Positions 36,845 through 46,931 are shown, numbered from the stretch's first letter. The stretch is 64,000 nt of DNA from Tenacibaculum sp. MAR_2010_89 (GCF_900105985.1 NZ_FNUB01000005.1:2542001-2606000), one strand, 5' to 3'. Translations and numbers: made by a program. Notes: generated by a model not told the origin, from the sequence alone.

Positions 36845-37816
36845 TTGAAAAACTCAAGCGATATCCTTTCAATTGCTAAAGAAACATTACTTTCTCAAAG
36901 TAATGCTATTGCTAATTTAGCAAATTTATTAAATAACTCGTTTATAAATGCTGTAAACTTTATACTAAATTCTAAAGGACGTGTAATTGTTACTGGTATT
37001 GGTAAAAGTGCTAACATAGCTTCTAAAATTGTTGCCACCTTAAATTCAACTGGAACTCCTGCTGTTTTTATGCATGCAGCTGATGCTATACATGGTGATT
37101 TAGGAAATGTTCAACAAAATGATACAGTTATTTGTATTTCTAAAAGCGGAAATACTCCTGAAATAAAAGTGTTAGTACCTTTAATAAAAAATTCTAATAA
37201 TAAAATAATAGCAATAACAGGAAATCCAGACTCTTTTCTAGGAAAAAGTGCAGACTTTTTGTTAAATTCTTATGTTGAAAAAGAAGTGTGTCCTAATAAC
37301 TTAGCTCCAACCTCTAGTACTACCGCCCAATTGGTGTTGGGAGATGCTTTAGCTGTTTGTTTGCTTGAGTTAAGAGGATTTACTAGTAGTGATTTTGCTA
37401 AATATCACCCAGGCGGTGCTTTAGGTAAACGCTTATACTTACGTGTTTCTGACCTTGTTAAAAATAACGAATTACCTAAAGTGAATATTTCTGACCCTTT
37501 AACAAGGGTTATTATTGAAATATCAGAAAAAAGATTAGGTGTAACAGCAGTAGTTGATAAAAATGGTTCTATCGTTGGAATTATTACTGATGGAGATATT
37601 AGGCGTATGCTTGCTAAGACTACTAAAATTGATGAGCTAATTGCTAATGATATAATGAGTAAAAACCCAAAAACAATACACATAGATGCTATGGCTATTG
37701 ATGCATTAGATGCACTTGAAAACAATAGTATTACACAAATATTAGCTATTGATGATTCAAATAAGTATGTTGGTGTTGTACATTTACATGATTTAATAAA
37801 AGAAGGAATATTTTAA
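36845..37816 (+). CDS. kdsD: arabinose-5-phosphate isomerase (KpsF/GutQ family)
   Basis: 323 residues starting at a TTG: the family start (KNSSDILSIAKETL) reads directly from it and no ATG is nearby upstream. An SIS domain (about 35-180; VTGIGKSANIASKIVATLNSTG, ISKSGNTPE) is followed by two CBS domains (205-320). It interconverts ribulose-5-phosphate and arabinose-5-phosphate, the first step to the Kdo sugar of LPS. TatC follows two bases later. The link to lptB and lipid A genes in this region fits LPS synthesis. Confidence 0.9.
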   Translation: MKNSSDILSIAKETLLSQSNAIANLANLLNNSFINAVNFILNSKGRVIVTGIGKSANIASKIVATLNSTGTPAVFMHAADAIHGDLGNVQQNDTVICISKSGNTPEIKVLVPLIKNSNNKIIAITGNPDSFLGKSADFLLNSYVEKEVCPNNLAPTSSTTAQLVLGDALAVCLLELRGFTSSDFAKYHPGGALGKRLYLRVSDLVKNNELPKVNISDPLTRVIIEISEKRLGVTAVVDKNGSIVGIITDGDIRRMLAKTTKIDELIANDIMSKNPKTIHIDAMAIDALDALENNSITQILAIDDSNKYVGVVHLHDLIKEGIF

Positions 37817-37818
37817 CA

Positions 37819-38640
37819 ATGGCTACCAAAGAAATGTCTTTTTTAGACCATCTTGAAGAATTAAGATGGCATTTAGTTAGAAGTTTTGCTGCAATATTTA
37901 TTTTAGCAATCGTAATATTTGTTAATATTAATTTCATTTTTAATGAATTCTTATTAGCCCATTTAAAACCTGATTTTACAACATATCAATTTTTTTGTAA
38001 AATTTTTTCTGCTATTGGAATAGATAGTAGTTTTTGTAACATAGAGTTTGCTCAAGAACTACAAGTACTTAATCCAACTGAAGAATTAATGACAGGTATA
38101 TGGTCTTCATTAATTCTAGGTTTTGTTATTGCTTTTCCTTATGTTTTATGGGAGTTTTGGCGTTTTATAGCACCTGGTTTACACAGTACAGAAAGAAAAA
38201 AGTCTCGAGGGTTTATTTTTACTTCTTCACTATTATTCTTTTTAGGTGTACTATTTAGTTATTATGTAATTTTACCTATGTCAGTTTTTTTCTTTTATAA
38301 CTTTTCCATTGGAGATTCTATTGTTAAGAATTTTAAATTAGGAGCCTATATTAGTTTAATTACAAATACGTTACTGGGGGTAGCTGTATTTTTCGAATTA
38401 CCGGTTGTAATTTTTTTCTTATCAAAAATAGGACTTATAACGCCTCAATTTTTACGTAAATACCGTAAACATGCATTAGTAGTAGTATTAATTTTATCAG
38501 CTATTATTACACCTCCTGATGTTGCTAGTCAAGTGATAGTATCAGTGCCAATTATGATTCTATACGAAGTAAGTATTTATGTTTCAAAATATGTAATAAA
38601 AAAACAACAAAAAAATGTCTCAAAAAGTCCAAGAGTTTAA
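37819..38640 (+). CDS. tatC: Sec-independent protein translocase TatC
   Basis: 273 residues, six membrane helices. The N-terminal FLDHLEELRWHLVRSF is the conserved signal-peptide-binding segment, and EFWRFIAPGLHSTERK is the second cytoplasmic signature. A longer first periplasmic loop with two cysteines (FFCKIFSAIGIDSSFCN) is common in Bacteroidota. TatC receives twin-arginine signal peptides of folded proteins. The 3' end overlaps the next gene by 26 bases. Confidence 0.95.
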   Translation: MATKEMSFLDHLEELRWHLVRSFAAIFILAIVIFVNINFIFNEFLLAHLKPDFTTYQFFCKIFSAIGIDSSFCNIEFAQELQVLNPTEELMTGIWSSLILGFVIAFPYVLWEFWRFIAPGLHSTERKKSRGFIFTSSLLFFLGVLFSYYVILPMSVFFFYNFSIGDSIVKNFKLGAYISLITNTLLGVAVFFELPVVIFFLSKIGLITPQFLRKYRKHALVVVLILSAIITPPDVASQVIVSVPIMILYEVSIYVSKYVIKKQQKNVSKSPRV

Positions 38641-38959
38641 TGAATACCGTTCTAAAATGAACGAAAAAATATTATCCAATGATAATAAAATAATTAAACG
38701 TATTTTTAATTTAGATACTAACGCTTTTAAAGAAGGTCATTTACCTGTAAAAACTAAAGAATTACTTGGTTTAGTTGCTTCTGCAGTTTTACGTTGTGAT
38801 GATTGTATAGCTTACCACTTAGAAACAGCACATAAAAGTGGTGTTACTAAAGAAGAAGTAATGGAAACATTAAGTATTGCTACTTTAGTTGGAGGTACCA
38901 TTGTTATTCCACATTTACGTAAAGCATACGAGTACTGGGAAGTATTAGAAAGTAATTAA
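38615..38959 (+). CDS. carboxymuconolactone decarboxylase-family (AhpD-like) protein
   Basis: 114 residues. The redox motif is CDDCIAYHL, a Cys-x-x-Cys with a following histidine as in AhpD-like alkylhydroperoxidases, followed by ATLVGGTIVIPHLRKA. All-helical; likely a hexamer. Such proteins reduce peroxides or peroxiredoxin partners, but the partner is unknown here. The start inside tatC (26-base overlap) implies coupled translation. Confidence 0.9.
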   Translation: MSQKVQEFNEYRSKMNEKILSNDNKIIKRIFNLDTNAFKEGHLPVKTKELLGLVASAVLRCDDCIAYHLETAHKSGVTKEEVMETLSIATLVGGTIVIPHLRKAYEYWEVLESN

Positions 38960-39043
38960 ACAATTTAACAATGTTTTAATGATGCTAGTAATATCTTTTA
39001 TATACTTTTAAGAAATTAAAACATTGAACTTTTAAACTCACAA

Positions 39044-39778
39044 ATGAAATTAAAAGCAGATAACATACAAAAGCTTTACGGTAGTAGAAAAGTTGTAAAA
39101 GGAATTTCTTTAGAAGTAGAACAAGGGGAAATTATAGGATTATTAGGTCCAAATGGAGCTGGAAAAACTACTTCTTTCTATATGATTGTTGGAATGATAA
39201 AGCCTAATGGTGGAGCTATTTTCTTAGATGATGAAGAAATTACCGAAGATGCTATGTATAAGCGCTCTCAAAAAGGAATTGGTTATTTAGCACAAGAAGC
39301 TTCAGTTTTTAGAAAACTTTCTGTAGAAGATAATATTATGTCTGTTTTAGAATTTACAGATAGAAATAAAGAGCAAAGAAAAGCACGTTTAGAAGAACTA
39401 ATCGAGGAATTTAGTTTAGGTCATGTTCGCAAAAATAGAGGAGATTTACTTTCAGGAGGTGAACGCAGGAGAACCGAAATTGCTCGTTGTTTAGCTTCTG
39501 ACCCTAAATTCATACTATTAGACGAGCCTTTTGCTGGTGTTGATCCTATTGCTGTAGAGGATATCCAAGGAATTGTAGCTCAATTAAAAAATAAAAACAT
39601 CGGTATTTTAATTACTGATCATGATGTTCAAGCTACTTTAGCTATCACAGATAGAACATACTTAATGTTTAATGGAGGTATACTTAAAGAAGGAACACCT
39701 GAAGAATTAGCAGAAGATGAAACTGTTCGTAGAGTATATTTAGGTAAAGATTTTGAATTAAAGAAAAAGAAGTTTTAA
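39044..39778 (+). CDS. lptB: LPS export ABC transporter ATP-binding protein
   Basis: 244 residues. Walker A GPNGAGKTTSF, signature LSGGERRRTEIAR, Walker B FILLDEPFAGVDP and the switch ITDHDVQATL. The Q-loop segment YLAQEASVFRKLSVEDN is characteristic of LptB, which powers LPS extraction from the inner membrane with LptF and LptG. Those partners are not in the window. The stop overlaps the convergent gene by four bases. Confidence 0.93.
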   Translation: MKLKADNIQKLYGSRKVVKGISLEVEQGEIIGLLGPNGAGKTTSFYMIVGMIKPNGGAIFLDDEEITEDAMYKRSQKGIGYLAQEASVFRKLSVEDNIMSVLEFTDRNKEQRKARLEELIEEFSLGHVRKNRGDLLSGGERRRTEIARCLASDPKFILLDEPFAGVDPIAVEDIQGIVAQLKNKNIGILITDHDVQATLAITDRTYLMFNGGILKEGTPEELAEDETVRRVYLGKDFELKKKKF

Positions 39779-40224
39779 ATCACTAAAATCCTATTTACAA
39801 ACACAATAGACAAAACAAAACTACTTATTACGAGTAATGAAAAAAATGTTTTTTCTAAGTTTTTGATTACTTCTTTATTCATTCTATTTACCATTCCAAA
39901 AGGGATACGAATAAGAAGCATATAAAATAACACATAAAGTATAACTCTAAAATATACTGATAAATTTAAAATTAATAATTTTAATAAATTCCCAGTAACT
40001 AAACCTAAAGTTCCCAATACAATAATTCCCGAAAAAAGAAAAAAAGAGTAACTTAGTTTATTAATTATAATTGATTCTCTATTACTTATCTTTTCATTTT
40101 CTCCTTCATTAATTTCGTTATTGGTTAATAAGCTCACTTTTTTAAAAACTACTATCTTTTTATATAAAAACATTGCTAAGAATGAAAAAAAGAAAATCAA
40201 AAACAGTCTTGTAATAAAAATCAT
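39775..40224 (-). CDS. small four-TM membrane protein, unknown
   Basis: 149 residues with four predicted membrane helices (about 3-25, 57-78, 82-103, 127-147) and a charged cytoplasmic or periplasmic loop between the first two (NEINEGENEKISNRES). No family recognised. It overlaps the acetyltransferase by ATGA, so it is the last of a three-gene transcript with pssA and that gene. Possibly a membrane-lipid accessory, but only context suggests this. Confidence 0.6.
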   Translation of the reverse strand: MIFITRLFLIFFFSFLAMFLYKKIVVFKKVSLLTNNEINEGENEKISNRESIIINKLSYSFFLFSGIIVLGTLGLVTGNLLKLLILNLSVYFRVILYVLFYMLLIRIPFGMVNRMNKEVIKNLEKTFFSLLVISSFVLSIVFVNRILVI

Positions 40225-40646
40225 AAAGCTTTTTTTAAAAATAGAAAGTTCTGACCTTTTTTAGGGAAATTTTCAATTTTACCGAAATTTTCGTAGCCTT
40301 GTTTTAAATAAAACCCTTCTGCTTGAAATGAAAATGTTTCTAATATTGCTAGCTTTGCCCCTTTCTCTATAGCAATTTCTTCAGCTTGTTTTAAAAGTTT
40401 TCCTCCTAAACCTTTTTTCCGTTCACTTTCATCAACCCAAAGTATTTTTATCATAAAACCAGCATAATAACCAACCCCACCTATAACACCTCCAACAATT
40501 TCTCTTTTATTATTTTTTGCTATTAACTCAATAGGAATCCAAACATCAGGTAATATACGTTCAGTTTGACTATCATTATAATGATTTATTTCAGAAATAA
40601 TTTTTTCTATTTCATCCTTATTTTGACATTCTTCTATTGTGTTCAT
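40221..40646 (-). CDS. GNAT-family N-acetyltransferase
   Basis: 141 residues, a single GNAT domain. The acetyl-CoA loop is WVDESERKKGLGGKLLKQAEE (R/Q-x-x-G-x-G/A) and the C-terminal FSFQAEGFYLKQGYENFG is the usual beta-bulge region. Substrate unknown. It overlaps pssA by one base and the small membrane gene by four, so the three are translated together. Confidence 0.85.
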   Translation of the reverse strand: MNTIEECQNKDEIEKIISEINHYNDSQTERILPDVWIPIELIAKNNKREIVGGVIGGVGYYAGFMIKILWVDESERKKGLGGKLLKQAEEIAIEKGAKLAILETFSFQAEGFYLKQGYENFGKIENFPKKGQNFLFLKKAL

Positions 40647-41386
40647 TACTTATTTATTAAGTTTTGAAGTAATGAAACTACGATGTATAATAAAATAATT
40701 ATAGGAATAGCTACAAATTTCAAAGCAACAAGTAGTATTAGTGAGGCTATTAAAAATAAATACTTAACTATATTCTCTTTAAAAGAAAAAGTTTTAAACT
40801 TTAAAGAAAACAACGGTAATTCTGTATTCATAATAAAAGTTAGTAATACTGTTATAACTATTAAAAAATATTTATTTTGAACAATATTATTAAAAAATGA
40901 ATATCCTGAATATTCAAGTATAAGTGGTAATGAAATAACAAATAAACTCATTGCTGGAGTTGGTAAACCTATAAAACTATCGGATTGACGTTCATCAATA
41001 TTAAATTTAGCTAAACGATATCCAGCACCTAATGTTAATAATAAACCTAAATAAGGTAAATTACTTCCAGATCTTCCATATTCATCAATACCAAAATACC
41101 CAACTGCATCAATATCTATTGCATTTACTAATAACTGTAACATTACTATACCTGGTACTACTCCACTTGTTACCATATCTGCCAAGGAATCTAACTGCTT
41201 CCCCAACTCTCCTTGTACTTTTAATAACCTAGCAGCAAATCCATCAAAAAAATCTAACCCAATACCAATAATTACTAAAACTGCTGTACCTACAAAATCT
41301 CCTTTAACTGCAAAAATTGTAGCAATTGTTCCACATAATAAATTTCCTAAAGTAATTAAATTAGGTATCTGTTTTTTAATATTCAT
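40646..41386 (-). CDS. pssA: CDP-diacylglycerol-serine O-phosphatidyltransferase
   Basis: 246 residues, seven to eight membrane helices. The CDP-alcohol transferase motif is DFFDGFAARLLKVQG...GKQLDSLADM, carrying the D-G-x2-A-R-x8-G-x3-D-x3-D pattern. PssA makes phosphatidylserine, the precursor of phosphatidylethanolamine. KIKKQIPNLITLGNLLCG is the typical start. It heads a three-gene transcript and is divergent from a YheT hydrolase. Confidence 0.92.
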   Translation of the reverse strand: MNIKKQIPNLITLGNLLCGTIATIFAVKGDFVGTAVLVIIGIGLDFFDGFAARLLKVQGELGKQLDSLADMVTSGVVPGIVMLQLLVNAIDIDAVGYFGIDEYGRSGSNLPYLGLLLTLGAGYRLAKFNIDERQSDSFIGLPTPAMSLFVISLPLILEYSGYSFFNNIVQNKYFLIVITVLLTFIMNTELPLFSLKFKTFSFKENIVKYLFLIASLILLVALKFVAIPIIILLYIVVSLLQNLINK

Positions 41387-41489
41387 AGTATATAGAATTT
41401 AAAGGCGAAAATAAGAAATCATTTTATCAGTTTTACTTTTTCATTGTTTTTTGTCATATTTGTTAAAAATAGCTAATCAATAAAATCAA

Positions 41490-42464
41490 ATGCCAAAAAT
41501 CACAACTAACTTTACACCAAATTTACCTTTTAGAAATCCTCATTTTAATACAATTTATCGTCCATTATTCATGAGAGATACTATTAGTTATGAAAGAAAA
41601 AGGGTTATAACATGGGATAATGACTTTATAGATTTAGATTTTTCATGTATTGGTTCAGATACTCTTGTTTTATTAATTCATGGTTTAGAAGGCAGCTCCA
41701 ATTCAAACTATATGATCACTACTTCTAAACAACTTAATAAAAATGGATATGATACTGTTTGCATGAATTTAAGAGGATGTAGTGGTGAAGATAACTTATT
41801 ATTAGGAACTTACCATAGTGGTAAAACTGATGATGTAGATTTTATTATAAATTATTTATGCCAAGAATATCAATACAAAAATATTCTTATTATTGGATTT
41901 AGTTTAGGCGGAAATTTAGCTTTAAAATATTTAGGTGAATATGATGCTATACCTGAACAAATAAAAGGAGGAATTGCTATTTCAGTTCCTATTGATTTAA
42001 CAGCTTCTCAAGCTGAACTTGCTAAATTTAAAAATAAAATATATTTAACAGAGTTTTTGAGAACTATGAAATTAAAACTCCTTAAAAAATCTGAAAAATT
42101 TCCTGATTTTAAGCTTGATAAAAAATTATTATTCAAAGCAACTCGTTTTAGACATATTGAGAAGCAATATACAGTTCCTGTTTTTGGATTTGAAAGTTCA
42201 GAAGATTATTGGAAAAAAGCAAGCTCTAAACCTTATATACCTAACATAAAGCACACCACACTATTAATAAACTCATTAGATGATAGTTTTTTAACAAAAG
42301 AGTGTTACCCTTATAGTGAAGCTGAAAATTCTACTAATTTTTATTTATTAACTCCAAACTATGGAGGTCATGTTGGTTTTTTATCTTCTTTTTCTAATTC
42401 ACATAATTATTGGTTAGAACAAAAAATTATTGATTTTATCAATGAAAAAGTTATTTTAACTTAG
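41490..42464 (+). CDS. YheT-family alpha/beta hydrolase
   Basis: 324 residues. The family start (NPHFNTIYRPLFM, then a HGLEGSSNSNYM oxyanion region) and the nucleophile elbow IGFSLGGNLALKYLGE are clear. Likely triad: Ser of GFSLGG, Asp in INSLDDSFL and His in NYGGHVGFL. YheT proteins are hydrolases of unclear natural substrate. Single gene with its own promoter region. Confidence 0.9.
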   Translation: MPKITTNFTPNLPFRNPHFNTIYRPLFMRDTISYERKRVITWDNDFIDLDFSCIGSDTLVLLIHGLEGSSNSNYMITTSKQLNKNGYDTVCMNLRGCSGEDNLLLGTYHSGKTDDVDFIINYLCQEYQYKNILIIGFSLGGNLALKYLGEYDAIPEQIKGGIAISVPIDLTASQAELAKFKNKIYLTEFLRTMKLKLLKKSEKFPDFKLDKKLLFKATRFRHIEKQYTVPVFGFESSEDYWKKASSKPYIPNIKHTTLLINSLDDSFLTKECYPYSEAENSTNFYLLTPNYGGHVGFLSSFSNSHNYWLEQKIIDFINEKVILT

Positions 42465-42562
42465 GTTTTAAGTAAGTTAAATATGTTAAAAACAATATCT
42501 ATTAAAAATGATAGTTATGTTCTTAGTATTTTAGATATTTGTATATCATTCAACCTTAAATA

Positions 42563-43630
42563 TTGAAAACACGTTTTTTATTTTTTATTGTACTATTTAC
42601 AAGTACATTACAAGCTCAATTCAGAAATTATTCAAATGAATTTTTAAGTATTGGTGTAGATGCTGGCGCTTTAGGTATGAGTAAATCTGTAGTAGCATCT
42701 ACTAATGATGTCAATTCTATTTATTGGAATCCAGCTGGATTAGTAGCTGTTGAAGATTATCAAGGCTCCTTAATGCATGCTTCCTATTTTGCTGGAATTG
42801 CAAATTATAACTTTGCTGGTTTTGCAATGCCTATAGATCAAAGGAGTGCTTTAGGTATAGCTATAATTCGTTTTGGTGTAGATGACATTTTAAACACAAC
42901 AGAATTAATTGATAATCAAGGAAATATTGATTATAATAGAATAAGTCTTTTTTCTGCTGCTGATTATGCTTTTAATATTGGTTATGCGAGAAAAATGATA
43001 TTAGATGGTTTTCAACTTGGTATAAATGCTAAAATTGTACGTAGGGTTATTGGTGATTTCGCAACTTCTTGGGGATTTGGTTTTGATGCAGGAGTTCAAT
43101 TTGAAAGAAATAATTGGAAATTTGGTTTAATGGTTCGAGATATTACCACAACTTTTAACACTTGGGCTATTAATAAAACAGAATTTGAAAAAATTAAAAA
43201 TGCTATTCCAGGAAAAAACCAAGAATTACCAGAAACTACAGAAATAACAAAACCAAAAGCTCAATTAGGTATTGCTAAAAGTTTTTCTATTAATCGTTTT
43301 TTTAGCTTACTTGCTGAAATTGATTTAAACATGAGGTTTACTAAAACAAACGATATCATTGCTTCTGATTTTGTTAGTATAGACCCTTCTTTGGGATTAC
43401 AATTAGATTATGAAAAAATGGTGTTCTTACGTTTAGGTATTGGAAACATTCAAAATACTACTGAATTTGACGGAAGTAAATCCACAGCAATTCAGCCTAA
43501 TTTGGGTGTTGGTTTTAATTACAAAGGCATTCAAATTGATTATGCTTTAACAAATATTGGTAGTATTGGTAATGCTTTATATTCTAATATTTTTTCTATT
43601 AAGTTTGATTACAGTTTTTTTAGACAATAA
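42563..43630 (+). CDS. PorV/PorQ-family outer-membrane protein
   Basis: 355 residues from a TTG start, chosen because it gives a complete signal peptide (KTRFLFFIVLFTSTLQAQ) and there is no ATG until well inside the barrel. The early segment FLSIGVDAGALGMSKSVVASTNDVNSIYWNPAGL is the classical PorV/PorQ (UPF0164) signature, related to FadL barrels. PorV shuttles cargo at the type IX translocon and PorQ acts at the attachment complex; which role, if any, applies here is not clear. Two bases separate it from the DUF4105 gene. Confidence 0.82.
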   Translation: MKTRFLFFIVLFTSTLQAQFRNYSNEFLSIGVDAGALGMSKSVVASTNDVNSIYWNPAGLVAVEDYQGSLMHASYFAGIANYNFAGFAMPIDQRSALGIAIIRFGVDDILNTTELIDNQGNIDYNRISLFSAADYAFNIGYARKMILDGFQLGINAKIVRRVIGDFATSWGFGFDAGVQFERNNWKFGLMVRDITTTFNTWAINKTEFEKIKNAIPGKNQELPETTEITKPKAQLGIAKSFSINRFFSLLAEIDLNMRFTKTNDIIASDFVSIDPSLGLQLDYEKMVFLRLGIGNIQNTTEFDGSKSTAIQPNLGVGFNYKGIQIDYALTNIGSIGNALYSNIFSIKFDYSFFRQ

Positions 43631-43632
43631 CT

Positions 43633-44817
43633 ATGCTTAAAAAATACCTTATTCTATTTTTTGTTTTATTTGTTTTTAATTTTTCAAATGCCCAACAAGG
43701 CATTAAACTTTCTGCTTACGCTGAAGTAAGTGTGCTAACTTATGGTCCAGGTTATGCCCTGTATGAAAAATTTGGTCATACAGCTATTAGAATACAAGAT
43801 CCTGTTTTACAATTAGATTTAATCTATAATTACGGTTTTTTTGATTTAACTGAAAGTAATTTTTATGTAAACTTTACAAAAGGCTACATGAAATATAAAT
43901 TAGTTCGCTATTCCTTCCCTCCTTCTTTAAGAGGCTATAATGAAGATCAAAGATGGGCAAAAGAGCAAATTTTAAACCTTACTAATAAACAAAAAAATAG
44001 TTTTTTTAGCTATTTAGAAAATAATGCTCTTCCAAGCAATGCTAGTTATTTTTATGATCCTTTTTTTAATAATTGTTCAACAAAACCAGCAGATATTATT
44101 AAAAATGTGTTAGGAGATAATGTAATTTTTAAAGATGATTTTGTTATTGAAAATTCCTCTATTAGACAACTCATGAATAATGAAATACATACAAATACAT
44201 GGGGAAGTTTGGGTATTAATATTGCCTTAGGCAGTAAACTAGATAAAATAGCTACTTCAAAAGAATATTTATACTTACCTGACTACGTTTTTAAATCTTT
44301 AGCCTGCTCAAAAGTTATTAAAAACGGAAAAGAGGAAGACCTTGTTATTACCACTAAAAACCTTTTAAATTACCCTGAGAAAAAGTTAAAATCAGATGCT
44401 ATTAGCCCTTTTATAATCTTTTTTATACTGTTCCTTATTGGTTTAATTATAACCATTAAAGATTTTAAAAATAACTCACGATCAAAATGGTTAGACTTTT
44501 TAATTTTTTTTACAACTGGCGTTTTTGGAATCTTAATTATTTTCTTGTGGTTTTTCACTAATCATTCAACAGCTCCTAATAATTTTAATATTCTTTGGGC
44601 TTTTGCTCCTAACATTATAATTTCTTTTCTTATAAATAGAAAAAATCCACCAAGGTGGATTTCTAAATACATTTTACTATTACTAATTTTACTCGTATTA
44701 ATTCCAATTATATGGATATTTAGAATTCAACTTTTTCCTATTGAATTACTAAGCTTTTTTATTCTACTTCTAATTAGATATACTTATTTATTAAAGTTTA
44801 CAAAAAACTTTGAATAG
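43633..44817 (+). CDS. DUF4105 / Lnb-type N-terminal domain membrane protein
   Basis: 394 residues: a signal peptide (to about 20), a periplasmic DUF4105 domain (21-245) and four C-terminal membrane helices (about 256-275, 287-308, 312-325, 345-390). Candidate catalytic residues are His49 (YEKFGHTAIRI) and Cys148 (FFNNCSTKPADI). DUF4105 resembles the periplasmic domain of Lnb, a lipoprotein N-acyltransferase found in some Gram-positive bacteria and used as a name in Bacteroidota annotations. A cysteine enzyme acting on lipoproteins is plausible but unproven. Convergent overlap of 20 bases with aroQ. Confidence 0.8.
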   Translation: MLKKYLILFFVLFVFNFSNAQQGIKLSAYAEVSVLTYGPGYALYEKFGHTAIRIQDPVLQLDLIYNYGFFDLTESNFYVNFTKGYMKYKLVRYSFPPSLRGYNEDQRWAKEQILNLTNKQKNSFFSYLENNALPSNASYFYDPFFNNCSTKPADIIKNVLGDNVIFKDDFVIENSSIRQLMNNEIHTNTWGSLGINIALGSKLDKIATSKEYLYLPDYVFKSLACSKVIKNGKEEDLVITTKNLLNYPEKKLKSDAISPFIIFFILFLIGLIITIKDFKNNSRSKWLDFLIFFTTGVFGILIIFLWFFTNHSTAPNNFNILWAFAPNIIISFLINRKNPPRWISKYILLLLILLVLIPIIWIFRIQLFPIELLSFFILLLIRYTYLLKFTKNFE

Positions 44818-45214
44818 CTAACTCATAACTTTGTAAACCAAAGCCTGTAATTATTCCTTTAACATTAGGAGCTAAATAACTTTTATGTCTATACTCTTCC
44901 CTTGAATAAACATTAGAAATATGCACTTCAATTACTGGAGTATTTATTGCTTTAATAGCATCAGCTATTGCTACAGATGTATGAGTATAAGCAGCAGCAT
45001 TTAAAATTATTCCATCATAATCAAAACCTACTTTATGTAACTTATTGATAAGTTCACCTTCAATATTTGATTGATAATAGCTCAAATTTAAAGATGTAAA
45101 TTTTTTTTGTAAACTTTCGTAAAACTCATCAAAAGAGTTATCTCCATAAATAGTAGGTTCTCTCTTTCCCAATAAATTTAAATTGGGGCCATTTATAATA
45201 AGTACTTTTTTCAT
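44798..45214 (-). CDS. aroQ: type II 3-dehydroquinate dehydratase
   Basis: 138 residues, the length of dodecameric type II enzymes. It dehydrates 3-dehydroquinate in the shikimate pathway. Motifs: NGPNLNLLGKREPTIYG with the catalytic Tyr, YQSNIEGELINKLH, NAAAYTHTSVAIADAI and EVHISNVYSREEYRHKSYL with the catalytic His. The gene is single, with its 3' end overlapping the DUF4105 gene. Confidence 0.95.
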   Translation of the reverse strand: MKKVLIINGPNLNLLGKREPTIYGDNSFDEFYESLQKKFTSLNLSYYQSNIEGELINKLHKVGFDYDGIILNAAAYTHTSVAIADAIKAINTPVIEVHISNVYSREEYRHKSYLAPNVKGIITGFGLQSYELAIQSFL

Positions 45215-45274
45215 TTCTTTCTTTAAATAAAAAGTAAAGTTAGCAATTGTTATTTACATTTACCTTTAACTAAA

Positions 45275-45311
45275 CAAAAAACCGTTGAATATTTAAAATA
45301 CTCAACGGTTT
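45275..45311 (-). terminator. terminator of guaB
   Basis: On the minus strand AAACCGTTGA and TCAACGGTTT pair, with further AT pairing in the loop, followed by a T-run. It lies 22 bases after the guaB stop. Confidence 0.85.
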
Positions 45312-45333
45312 AGTGATTTTTATATAGATTTTA

Positions 45334-46821
45334 TTATCTTCTACTATAATTAGGAGCCTCTTTAGTAATAGCTACATCATGTGGATGACTTTCATTAATT
45401 CCTGATGCTGTAATTCTAACAAACTTACCCGTGTTTTTAAGTGTTTCAATGTCTTTAGAACCACAATAACCCATTCCTGCACGTAAACCTCCTATAAATT
45501 GATGAATACTTTCAAATAACTCACCTTTGTATGGTACACGCCCAACAATACCTTCAGGTACTAATTTTTTAATATCATCTTCTACATCTTGGAAGTAACG
45601 ATCTTTCGAACCTTTTTTCATTGCTTCTACTGATCCCATTCCTCTATACGACTTAAATTTACGTCCTTCATAGATAATTGTTTCTCCTGGCGATTCTTTA
45701 GTTCCTGCTAATAAAGATCCTAACATTACACAATCTGCGCCTGCTGCAATTGCTTTTGGAATATCACCTGTATAACGAATACCACCATCAGCAATTACTG
45801 GTATTCCAGAACCTTTTATAGCCGCAGCAACTTCTAATACTGCTGAAAACTGTGGAAAACCAACACCTGCAACTACACGTGTTGTACAAATAGAACCTGG
45901 TCCTATACCAACTTTAACAGCATCTGCACCAGCATCAACCAAGTATTTTGCTGCTTCAGCAGTAGCTACATTACCTACTACTACATCTAATTCTGGAAAC
46001 TTTTCTTTAACCGATTTTAATGCAGCTACAACAGTTTTTGTATGTCCGTGGGCTGTATCTATAATAACAGCATCAACACCTGCTTTAACTAAAGCTTCTG
46101 CTCTATCTACAACATCAGCTGTAACTCCTAATGCAGCTGCTACACGTAAACGTCCAAAAGTATCTTTGTTAGCTATTGGCTTTTGAGTTACTTTAGTTAT
46201 ATCTCTAAAAGTAATTAAACCAGTAAGCTTATAGTTTTCATCTACAATTAATAATTTTTCAATCTTATTTTGTTGGAGAATTTTCTCAGCATCTTTTAAC
46301 GATGTACCAACATTAGCAGTAACTAAATTTTCAAAAGTCATTACTTCTACAATTGGCCTATTATTTTTATGTTCGAAACGTAAATCTCTATTGGTTACGA
46401 TTCCTTTAAGAGTGCCATTATTATCTATTACTGGTATACCTCCTATCCTATGCTCTTTCATTAATCTTTTAGCATCTGATACTGTAGCTTCTAGAGATAA
46501 AGTTACAGGGTCAATAATCATACCACTCTCAGCTCTTTTTACTTTTCTTACCTCCTGAGCTTGTTGCTCAATAGTCATATTCTTATGTAATACTCCAATA
46601 CCACCCTCTCTTGCGATTGCTATTGCCATTGCAGACTCAGTTACTGTATCCATTGCAGCAGATACAATAGGAACGTTTATTGTTATATTTTTAGTAAATT
46701 TTGTTTGAATTGAAACTTCTCTTGGAAGAATTTCTGAATATGCAGGAACTAATAAAACATCATCATATGTTAAACCTTCTCCTACAATTTTTGACTGGTG
46801 AGCATCCATAAATGTAATCAA
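45334..46821 (-). CDS. guaB: IMP dehydrogenase
   Basis: 495 residues (491 if the ATG at 46809 is used). It oxidises IMP to XMP with NAD, the committed step of GMP synthesis. The TIM barrel is split by two CBS domains (about 95-210). Catalytic Cys is in [15 protein letters not shown], the flap region carries [11 protein letters not shown] and the mobile loop [17 protein letters not shown]. The start [19 protein letters not shown]-like region ([12 protein letters not shown]) is intact. Divergent from the first imelysin gene. Confidence 0.96.
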   Translation of the reverse strand: MITFMDAHQSKIVGEGLTYDDVLLVPAYSEILPREVSIQTKFTKNITINVPIVSAAMDTVTESAMAIAIAREGGIGVLHKNMTIEQQAQEVRKVKRAESGMIIDPVTLSLEATVSDAKRLMKEHRIGGIPVIDNNGTLKGIVTNRDLRFEHKNNRPIVEVMTFENLVTANVGTSLKDAEKILQQNKIEKLLIVDENYKLTGLITFRDITKVTQKPIANKDTFGRLRVAAALGVTADVVDRAEALVKAGVDAVIIDTAHGHTKTVVAALKSVKEKFPELDVVVGNVATAEAAKYLVDAGADAVKVGIGPGSICTTRVVAGVGFPQFSAVLEVAAAIKGSGIPVIADGGIRYTGDIPKAIAAGADCVMLGSLLAGTKESPGETIIYEGRKFKSYRGMGSVEAMKKGSKDRYFQDVEDDIKKLVPEGIVGRVPYKGELFESIHQFIGGLRAGMGYCGSKDIETLKNTGKFVRITASGINESHPHDVAITKEAPNYSRR

Positions 46822-46931
46822 TTTTACTCTTTAAAAAGAGCGTTTAGTTGTTAAAAATTAATTACGTGCAAATATACTATAATTATTCTTAAACTATAAT
46901 TTAAGTTTATGTTAAGTTTCTTTGGTAATTA

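Noticed and set aside
46827-46840. CTCTTT-AA-AAAGAG palindrome before guaB, similar to one before the fbpA gene
   Set aside because: Too short and too AT-rich to separate from chance; no further shared sequence.
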